From Tannerella sp. (GTDB lineage: Bacteria; Bacteroidota; Bacteroidia; Bacteroidales; Tannerellaceae): a stretch of 10,924 bases of DNA. Each line of letters begins with the position of its first letter. Within the stretch, counting starts at the first letter, position 1. The position numbers and the translations under genes are program-made. Below are positions 1-4,483 of the stretch, piece by piece. The stretch covers positions 1 through 10,924 of the forward strand of contig JAITBC010000239.1 of NCBI GenBank assembly GCA_031283785.1. Direction: 5' to 3'. The notes under the pieces were generated by a model. That model was not told the origin of the DNA, searched no databases, and was given only the letters and a program-made list of their open reading frames with translations.

Positions 1-169
1 CATGCTGTTCAACAAAAACAATCTTTGCTATCCTGTTCTGTCAACACAAGTAAAGCAACATTCACTTTGCAAATATATCAAATTTACTCGCAAAGATAAA
101 AATTATTTCATCTTCAGCATTCTTTCTTTCACTTTTTAGTACATCGCAGATTCAACCATCCAATGCAAC
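1..169. other. AT-rich intergenic stretch at left edge
   Basis: I find no gene here. On the minus strand there are two matches to the Bacteroidota -7 element, TATCTTTG (98 to 91) and TATATTTG (77 to 70). The first three bases of the window, read on the minus strand, are an ATG. This would fit a gene leaving the window to the left with a leader of about 65 bases. Neither -7 match has a convincing -33 TTG at the usual spacing, so this is a weak inference. Confidence 0.25.
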
Positions 170-450
170 AAAATCAGTAATACGTTCAAAGAAGTCAGGA
201 TGACGCTCCTGTTTTCCTGCTCGACGGCGGTGTCGATCTCTCAGTTGCCAAAACGTTTTTTTTGTTGATTACGCCCGGACGTTCTTCGATAGACACCTTG
301 TCGGGGATTACATTTTTTTTGCCGTCTATGGGTCGCCCGAACGTTTATCCTAACGGATATACTGATATATCCGCTCAATGGAAACTATCGGAATACCTTT
401 TGATTTGGCTTTGCCGACGATTTGTTCCGTAGACCCTGAACCATCACTGT
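170..450 (-). pseudogene. Relic of an IS30-family transposase
   Basis: Read on the minus strand, three separated blocks look like consecutive parts of an IS30/IS4351-type transposase. The first (about 445-350) reads GSTEQIVGKAKSKGIPI then SIERIYQYIR, matching the family's SPEQI...IYQYI region. After an in-frame stop comes DKRSGD. The second (about 335-255) reads IPDKVSIEERPGVINKKN. The third (249-195) reads GN*EIDTAVEQENRSVIL, where the family has G-D/N-W-EIDT and the Trp codon TGG has become TGA. The EIDT aspartate would be the first residue of the DDE triad. Frameshifts, two stop codons and a deletion of roughly 15 residues after DKRSGD break the reading frame. The C-terminal half with the other catalytic residues is missing, and I see no terminal inverted repeats. 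It is certainly inactive. The family call rests on remembered motifs, not a search. Confidence 0.75.
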
Positions 451-664
451 TATTTCAACATCGGGACGCGATGAAGACAAATGATTTGTAACCTAACCGA
501 TAATCTGTTTTTGTACCAAACAACTGTTTCCGGATAATTTCATACTCGCGTTCGCAGCTAACGGCAAACATCTTTTTTTATCCGCCGATCGTTCTACAAA
601 ATGTATACCTTCCTCACAACATCATTATAACTGCCCGAACATACATTTTTAACGTTATATTATA
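451..664. other. Non-coding stretch, possibly more transposase debris
   Basis: The minus strand has one readable run of 38 codons (from about 579 down to 465) that includes the residues EREYEIIRKQLF and ends at a stop just before the IS30-like block. It could be the degenerate N-terminal part of the same transposase or an unrelated gene fragment. I cannot match it to an IS30 N-terminus with confidence. The rest is AT-rich and leads into the promoter of the next gene. Confidence 0.3.
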
Positions 665-694
665 TTGCTATCCAAAATATTATCCGTAACTTTG
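665..694 (+). promoter_or_regulatory. Bacteroidota-type promoter of the RhuM/Fic cluster
   Basis: TTG at 665-667 is followed after 19 bases by TAACTTTG at 687-694. Both the elements and the spacing match the Bacteroidota -33/-7 promoter pattern. The ATG of the 94-residue gene lies 23 bases after the -7 element. The three plus-strand genes that follow (717-2761) have gaps of 45 and about 31 bases and could share this promoter. Confidence 0.7.
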
Positions 695-716
695 CATTCA
701 ATAAAAATAACGACGT

Positions 717-1001
717 ATGAAAACAATATACATAAAACCCGCAAACGAAGATGTTATTCCATTCTTAAAGCAACTCCTGTCCAATCCGGCATGGGTCGCC
801 GACATAACTGTTTACGACGACATACAAGGTGAACAAATGCCGTTTTTATGTTCCGCAGACGAACTGAACGAAAGTTTACGCCGTATGGAAGAAGAACTGT
901 CCCAAGGTATAACAGGCGGCCTTACGTCCGCTCAGATAAATCTATCAACCTGTACGGCAACGGCCTGCCTGGTCGAAAACCCGGACATTGTTAAAAAATG
1001 A
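717..1001 (+). CDS. Small acidic protein of unknown function
   Basis: This 94-residue protein has no signal peptide or membrane segment. The N-terminal half (MKTIYIKPANEDVIPFLKQL) looks like a well-conserved, folded stretch. Residues about 46-62 form an acidic helix (ADELNESLRRMEEELSQG), a layout often seen in small antitoxin-like proteins. The C-terminal 25 residues (STCTATACLVENP) look like random translation, so the true end may have been lost to a frameshift; I could not find a clear continuation in another frame. It starts 23 bases after a good promoter and lies 45 bases upstream of the RhuM-type gene, so the two are probably co-transcribed. No RelE/ParE-like toxin follows it directly. 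The reading frame and position make it a likely real gene; an antitoxin role is only a guess. Confidence 0.6.
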   Translation: MKTIYIKPANEDVIPFLKQLLSNPAWVADITVYDDIQGEQMPFLCSADELNESLRRMEEELSQGITGGLTSAQINLSTCTATACLVENPDIVKK

Positions 1002-1046
1002 AGAAAAAGAAATCGCAAACTGTTTAATAAAAGCAACAACCAAACA

Positions 1047-1881
1047 ATGAACGAAATAAACACAGGCGAAATCATATTGTATCAACCGGATAATTCGATA
1101 CAGTTGGAAGTTAGGATAGAAGACGAAACCGTTTGGCTATCCCAAATGCAAATGGCAGAACTGTTTGATACAACAAAACAAAACGTTAGTCTACACATCA
1201 ATAATATTTTCAAAGAAGGAGAGTTGGAAAAAAAATCAACTGTCAAGGATTACTTGACAGTTCAGCAGGAGGGAGAACGGTCTGTACAGAGAACTGTTTC
1301 TTTCTACAATCTTGATGTAATCATTTCGGTTGGTTATCGTATCAAATCCCGTCCTGCCACGTTATTCCGTATCCGGGCAACGAAAATCCTCAAAACGTAT
1401 CTACTTAAAGGCTACACGATTAATCCGCGTTTTGAACGCCTGGAACAACGCGTATCCGAAACCGAACAAAAAATCGACTTCTTCGTCAAAACCTCCCTCC
1501 CGCCGGCAGAAGGCATATTCTACGACGGACAGATTTTTGACGCCTATGCTTTCGTATCCAACCTGATAAAGCAGGCAAAGCAATCCATTGTGTTGATCGA
1601 CAACTATGTGGACGAAAAGTATCTTACTCCTGCTGTCCAAACGCGCAAAAAACGTGACAGCAACAGTTTACACGGCACAAATAACGCCCCAACTGCAACA
1701 GGACATACGGAAGCACAACGCCCGGTACCCTCCCGTTACCGTCAAAATCTTCAACCGTTCGCACGACCGCTTCCTGATCGTCGACAACGACGTCTATCAC
1801 ATCGGCGCCTCCCTGAAAGACCTTGGCAAAAAATGGTTCGCCTTCGCCAAAATGAATATCCCCGCAAGTGTTTTACTCTAA
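1047..1881 (+). pseudogene. RhuM-family protein with PLD-like C-terminal domain, frameshifted
   Basis: The N-terminal part has the hallmarks of the virulence RhuM family (PF13310): GEIILYQPDNS, VWLSQMQMAELFDTTKQNVS (a helix-turn-helix-like segment), STVKDYLTVQ, and YNLDVIISVGYRIKSR. A short helical linker (about residues 128-150) follows. The C-terminal half, DAYAFVSNLIKQAKQSIVLIDNYVDE, begins a phospholipase-D-like fold. After codon 190 the frame is lost. Dropping one A from the run 1615-1618 restores SILLLLSKR... and SHDRFLIVDNDVYHIGASL (His239, Arg241 of the repaired protein), ending at TAA 1879-1881 for 277 residues. As it stands, the original frame gives a 289-residue product with a meaningless Arg/Pro-rich tail, ending at 1916 and overlapping the Fic start by four bases. 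The family's exact role is unsettled. The PLD part has an HxR-type variant in place of a full HKD motif. The lesion may be real or a sequencing error. Confidence 0.85.
1238..1262 (+). repeat. Perfect 10-bp inverted repeat inside the RhuM-like gene
   Basis: AACTGTCAAG at 1238-1247 and CTTGACAGTT at 1253-1262 are perfect reverse complements separated by GATTA. The segment codes for STVKDYLTV, a motif I recall as typical of RhuM proteins, so the symmetry may be a by-product of coding for TVK and LTV. It could form a stable mRNA hairpin or a protein-binding palindrome. No T-run follows, so it is not a terminator. Confidence 0.6.
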
Positions 1882-1912
1882 CAGGTTTAAACCGTAAAAA
1901 AAATATAACCCG

Positions 1913-2761
1913 ATGAATAACAGTTATAAAAATCAGATAGATTCTTATGAATCTACTTTAACGGAATATCAGGATTTCATTGTTGATAAATTCAATCCGC
2001 AGGACTTTGTCGAATATAATGAAATACTGTTTGCTGCGCACAGCTGCGCTATCGAAGGCAATTCGTTCTCAGTGAATGATACAAGGGAACTCAAAGAAAA
2101 AGGGCTGGGAATGATTCCGCACGGAAAGACACTCTATGAAGCTTTTGAAATACTGGACCACTTCAAGGCGTACGAATACTTATTGAACAGCCTGGATAAA
2201 CCCCTGTCGGAGGACTTGCTAAAACATACGCACAGGCTCCTGACGGAACATACATTGCCCTATCGTATCAGAGACGCCGTTCCCGGAGAATACACCCATA
2301 CGGATATGGCCGCCGGAGATACCGTTTTCGGCGACCATACCAAATTGATTCCGCAAGTTCCCAAACTGCTGGACAGCACCCGGAATGAAATGGAAAAAGG
2401 AACGATACATCCTGTCATTCTATCGGCGCGATTTCATTGCTTTTTTGAATATCTTCATCCATTCCGGGATGGTAACGGGCGTATCGGAAGATTGTTTTCA
2501 AACTTTATTCTTTTGAAAATGAACAGGCCCTTGATTATTATCCGGAAAGAAGACAAAGAAAAATATATCCAGGCCCTTATACAGTACAGGAAAGAAAGAA
2601 CCGATGAGCATGTTACAGATTTCTTCTTCGCGGCGGCCATCGGCCGTATGAAACAGGAAATAGAAGAAAAGAAAAACCTGTCCCATAATTACGTTACTGG
2701 AATGGAAAAAACAAAAAACAATTGTAACTACTCAGGTGCTTCAAAAAAGGAGGCTCTATAA
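1913..2761 (+). CDS. Fic-family protein (AMP-transferase), 3' end supplied by a transposable element
   Basis: The 282-residue product carries a complete Fic motif, HPFRDGNGRIGR, at residues 182-193. His182 is the expected catalytic base, and the DGNGR loop binds the nucleotide phosphates. Fic enzymes transfer AMP (rarely other groups) from ATP to hydroxyl side chains of target proteins. Residues 44-49, SCAIEG, match the inhibitory motif (S/T)xxxE(G/N), here on the N-terminal side, as in class II Fic proteins, so activity is probably self-inhibited through Glu48. The protein is soluble, with no signal peptide. The start ATG lies 31 bases after the repaired stop of the RhuM-PLD gene, so the two were probably one operon. 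The last three codons and the TAA (2759-2761) lie in the left inverted repeat of the element at 2752-3079, so the native C-terminus has probably been replaced. The Fic core is untouched. Confidence 0.9.
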   Translation: MNNSYKNQIDSYESTLTEYQDFIVDKFNPQDFVEYNEILFAAHSCAIEGNSFSVNDTRELKEKGLGMIPHGKTLYEAFEILDHFKAYEYLLNSLDKPLSEDLLKHTHRLLTEHTLPYRIRDAVPGEYTHTDMAAGDTVFGDHTKLIPQVPKLLDSTRNEMEKGTIHPVILSARFHCFFEYLHPFRDGNGRIGRLFSNFILLKMNRPLIIIRKEDKEKYIQALIQYRKERTDEHVTDFFFAAAIGRMKQEIEEKKNLSHNYVTGMEKTKNNCNYSGASKKEAL

Positions 2762-2776
2762 CGTTTTGTGTGGGTA
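2752..2776 (+). repeat. Left terminal inverted repeat, copy 1
   Basis: It begins GGCTCTATAACGTTTT and ends GTGTGGGTA. It pairs with 3055-3079, with two differences. It contains the stop codon of the Fic gene. Confidence 0.8.
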
Positions 2777-2785
2777 AAAAGAAAA

Positions 2786-2810
2786 GGCTCTATAACGAAT
2801 CGTGTGGGTA
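2786..2810 (+). repeat. Left terminal repeat, copy 2 (direct repeat)
   Basis: The first twelve bases (GGCTCTATAACG) and the last nine (GTGTGGGTA) are the same as in copy 1; only the centre differs (AATC against TTTT). It matches the right end less well than copy 1 does (about five differences). It may mark a second insertion of the same element family next to the first, or an internal transposase-binding repeat. Confidence 0.75.
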
Positions 2811-2825
2811 CTCCAGAAACGCTGT

Positions 2826-2844
2826 ATGCCAATAGGCATTTTTC
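2826..2844 (+). terminator. Small hairpin with T-run inside the element
   Basis: ATGCC, loop AATA, GGCAT, then TTTTC. A five-base-pair stem followed by T residues could weakly stop transcription coming out of the Fic gene about 65 bases upstream. The stem is short, so the call is tentative. Confidence 0.3.
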
Positions 2845-2988
2845 GTACGAACCTGAGAATGAAACGAAACGATATGCCTGAAAAATACTGCAAGCGCTTT
2901 CTCGCATGTTAAACATTTGACATAAAGGATATTCTATATTCAATCCTACGCCGTTTGGAGTAGAAAAGAAGAGGCTTTGTCGCTTATA

Positions 2989-3004
2989 CCCGGATTTATC
3001 CGGG
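2989..3004. repeat. 16-bp palindrome inside the element
   Basis: CCCGGAT, TT, ATCCGGG: two perfect seven-base arms. It lies in the right half of the MITE-like element and is not followed by a T-run. It may be a leftover of the parent element's regulatory or terminator region. Confidence 0.55.
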
Positions 3005-3054
3005 CGTTATTCATAGAAAACACCTGTCGGCATACAATCCATGTGAATACATCT

Positions 3055-3079
3055 TACCCATATAAAACGTTATAGAGCC
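3055..3079 (-). repeat. Right terminal inverted repeat
   Basis: Read on the minus strand it begins GGCTCTATAACGTTTTATA and ends TGGGTA. It matches the outer left repeat (2752-2776) at 23 of 25 positions. Confidence 0.8.
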
Positions 3080-3167
3080 AAAAATATCATACTCCCTTGC
3101 TCGTATCTAATGAGTTTATTTTTACAAAAAATATAGCTGCAACAATCGGTACATGTAATAAATGTCT

Positions 3168-3175
3168 TATCTTTG
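3168..3175 (+). promoter_or_regulatory. -7 promoter element of the 57-residue gene
   Basis: TATCTTTG fits TAnnTTTG. The wider context AAATGTCTTATCTTTGCAAT closely resembles the stretch before the gene at 3427 (AAATGCCTTATGTTTGCAAT). I see no good -33 TTG. The element decides the gene start: an ATG upstream at 3097 would lie before the transcription start. Confidence 0.55.
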
Positions 3176-3201
3176 CAATCGAATTTAAAATGTTTACAGC
3201 A

Positions 3202-3375
3202 ATGAAAAAAGGAGATAAAGCAAAGGTTTCTCCGAAACTTACAGGAGAAAACGAATGGATTGAAGGAGAAGTTATTGATGTCGAAAAAAACCCGTTCAGA
3301 GGCGTTGTAATAGATATAAAGGACAAGTTGGGAAGAATTTTTTTCGGAGAGGACAAATTTTTTATGCCGGTATGA
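3202..3375 (+). CDS. Small basic SH3-like protein of unknown function
   Basis: From ATG 3202 the product is 57 residues, beginning MKKGDKAKVSPKLTGENEWI. In-frame ATG 3190 would add MFTA. A much earlier ATG (3097) is in frame but lies upstream of the -7 element at 3168-3175 and encodes an unlikely leader. The short alternating strands, GDKAKVSP, EWIEGEVIDV, GVVIDIKD and GRIFFGEDKFF, suggest a small beta-barrel like the KOW/SH3 folds. There is no signal peptide or membrane segment. I know similar small proteins as hypothetical genes of Bacteroidales but can assign no function. It has its own promoter and stands between the mobile element and another small gene with a near-copy of that promoter, a layout seen in arrays of small accessory genes. 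Confidence 0.6.
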   Translation: MKKGDKAKVSPKLTGENEWIEGEVIDVEKNPFRGVVIDIKDKLGRIFFGEDKFFMPV

Positions 3376-3404
3376 GCTATTTATAAACAAAACACTAAAT
3401 GCCT

Positions 3405-3412
3405 TATGTTTG
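3405..3412 (+). promoter_or_regulatory. -7 promoter element of the 3427 gene
   Basis: TATGTTTG fits TAnnTTTG and sits in a context nearly the same as that at 3168-3175. The predicted start codon 3427 follows 14 bases later, which leaves a very short leader. No clear -33 TTG is present. Confidence 0.5.
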
Positions 3413-3426
3413 CAATAGCTTTTGAT

Positions 3427-3655
3427 ATGGTTGTGTCAGACCTTAAAGAACACTACGGAGAACCGTATAACAACGCTTATTATGAAATCAGTGAAAAACG
3501 GCTATTATATTAGCGGCGCATTCGATGCCGGATACAATTCCTCCGGGACTGCTGGTAAGGGAGAACAATTGGATGTAACAACATATTCCCAACAATATGG
3601 TGATTCATATAATTATGTATATGACATAACAATACTCCCAAATGTCGATAAATGA
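3427..3655 (+). pseudogene. Small frameshifted gene of unknown function
   Basis: The first frame starts at ATG 3427 ([20 protein letters not shown]) and stops after 28 codons at 3511-3513. A second frame overlaps it and carries [20 protein letters not shown] and on to ITILPNVDK, with stop 3653-3655. Adding one A to the run of five at 3494-3498 fuses them into one smooth 76-residue protein (ISEK joined to NGYYISG). I therefore read it as one gene with a one-base loss. The alternative, a 57-residue protein starting at ATG 3482, is possible but would ignore the conserved-looking first part and the promoter at 3405-3412. Composition is polar, rich in Tyr, Gly, Asn and Ser, with no signal peptide. 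Its stop overlaps the ATG of the next frame (ATGA at 3652-3655), so it is probably co-transcribed with the lipoprotein gene. Confidence 0.5.
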
Positions 3656-3663
3656 TTAATATT

Positions 3664-4307
3664 ATGAAACGAATTTTCAGTGTGCTTTCCGTGTTATTAT
3701 GGATATTTTCCTGTTCCGATAAAAATATCGAGTATCCGGTTATTCGTACTGTACAAAAAGCGTTTGTAGAGAATTATGTTTATCCAAAGTCCTGTAATTT
3801 GAAATACTCGACTGATTATGAAGGAAACATAGCGATAACGATCAATGTTGCGGGCAATGTTTATTCTCAACATTCATCAGAGGATTCCGTAATATACTGG
3901 AAATATGCCTGTCAATATGGAGACACGGCTTATAGTAAAGTGAAAGCGCCGATCCCGACAGGATGTTGTACAAAACTTAATTCAATAGATATACTGTGCG
4001 ATAAGGATTTTGACAGTCATCACACGAAGCATTGGTTTCTCTGAGTGATATCACCGAGTATAACGGTACGTCATACAGAAGTTACATCCAAAGCGGTTAT
4101 AAAAACTCTGACGGCAGCACATGGCTCATAAAGAATAATCTTTCCGAAATGAAAGGCGATGATTATTTGTTCTTGGAAGCTGACGGTTCAATGACATTAA
4201 AAATTAAAGGTTCAAAAAACTTGCCGCAGGGAGAATATAAATTCACCATAATTTTCGTGACGGACGACAATGAGGTTGTAAAGAGTGATATTACAGTTGT
4301 GAAGTGA
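3664..4307 (+). pseudogene. Predicted lipoprotein, frameshifted
   Basis: The product begins MKRIFSVLLW-like (MKRIFSVLSVLLWIFSC): a positively charged start, a hydrophobic core and a lipobox (IFS|C17), so a lipid-anchored envelope protein is expected. An in-frame ATG at 3652 overlaps the previous stop and would add four residues. The first frame ends early at 4042-4044. Removing one AC from CACAC at 4021-4025 joins it to the second frame, giving DFDSHHEALVSLSDITEYNG and continuing through YIQSGYKNSDGSTWLIK to TAIVVK-like VVK at the stop 4305-4307, 213 residues in all. The repaired C-terminal part looks like a beta-sandwich with ADGSMTLKIKG and GEYKFTIIFVTDD. I do not recognise the family. The sequence DKDFDxxHxxxxSLSD recalls Bacteroidales lipoproteins of unknown function. 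Inactivation or a sequencing error are both possible. Confidence 0.65.
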
Positions 4308-4342
4308 TTACCGGTTAATTCAAAATATAAATTTTCATGGTA

Positions 4343-4379
4343 GAGGCTGTTCTTAAAAAAGTTCAGCCTCATTTTCTTT
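4343..4379 (+). terminator. Rho-independent terminator after the lipoprotein gene
   Basis: GAGGCTG (4343-4349) pairs with CAGCCTC (4364-4370) across a 14-base A-rich loop, followed by ATTTTCTTT. It lies 36 bases after the lipoprotein stop and marks the boundary between the worn left region and the intact right region. Confidence 0.75.
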
Positions 4380-4400
4380 GCCGAAAAATTAATTTCGATT

Positions 4401-4433
4401 TTTGTTCCGTTACATTAAAAATGCTTACCTTTG
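4401..4433 (+). promoter_or_regulatory. Promoter of the HU/SPOR gene
   Basis: TTTG at 4401-4404, then 21 bases, then TACCTTTG at 4426-4433, a good match to the Bacteroidota -33/-7 pattern. The context AAATGCTTACCTTTGC shares its core with the elements at 3168 and 3405. The leader to the ATG at 4484 is about 45 bases. Confidence 0.7.
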
Positions 4434-4483
4434 CGCGTCGAAACTCCTATGTTATATTTTAAAGAATAATATAGTGAAGGTTT

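Larger units (their letters stand above)
2752..3079. mobile_element. Short non-autonomous transposable element (MITE-like) or IS remnant
   Basis: The outer ends are 25-bp inverted repeats, 2752-2776 and 3055-3079, identical at 23 of 25 positions; both read inward from GGCTCTATAACGTTTT. A second, diverged copy of the left end lies in direct orientation at 2786-2810, separated by AAAAGAAAA. The interior (about 240 bp) has no convincing gene, but has two hairpins (2826-2839 and 2989-3004). The size, terminal repeats and lack of a transposase fit a MITE or a deleted insertion sequence. The GGCTCT start resembles ISL3-family ends, but I cannot confirm the family. Flanks on both sides are A-rich (AAAAAGGA left, AAAAATAT right), without a clean target-site duplication. 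The left end runs into the Fic gene and provides its stop codon. Confidence 0.7.

Noticed and set aside
1884..1893. GGTTTAAACC palindrome between the RhuM-PLD and Fic genes
   Set aside because: It is short and AT-rich in the centre, and the following A-run is not a T-run, so it is no terminator; it can arise by chance.
2728..2943. Minus-strand frame across the left end of the mobile element
   Set aside because: It runs through the inverted repeat and the Fic 3' end, and shows no transposase motif.
3097..3201. Upstream start that would make the 57-residue protein 92 residues long
   Set aside because: The -7 promoter element at 3168-3175 lies inside this extension, and the extra residues look like translated non-coding sequence.
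3070..3390. Two long minus-strand frames opposite the 57-residue gene
   Set aside because: They are Phe/Ser/Cys/Asn-rich, lie opposite a gene with a good promoter, and have no promoter or recognisable motif of their own.
1611..3498. Programmed frameshifting as the cause of the broken frames
   Set aside because: The slip sites are ordinary A4 and A5 runs without a known slippery heptamer or a clear stimulatory structure right after them; decay or sequencing error is simpler.
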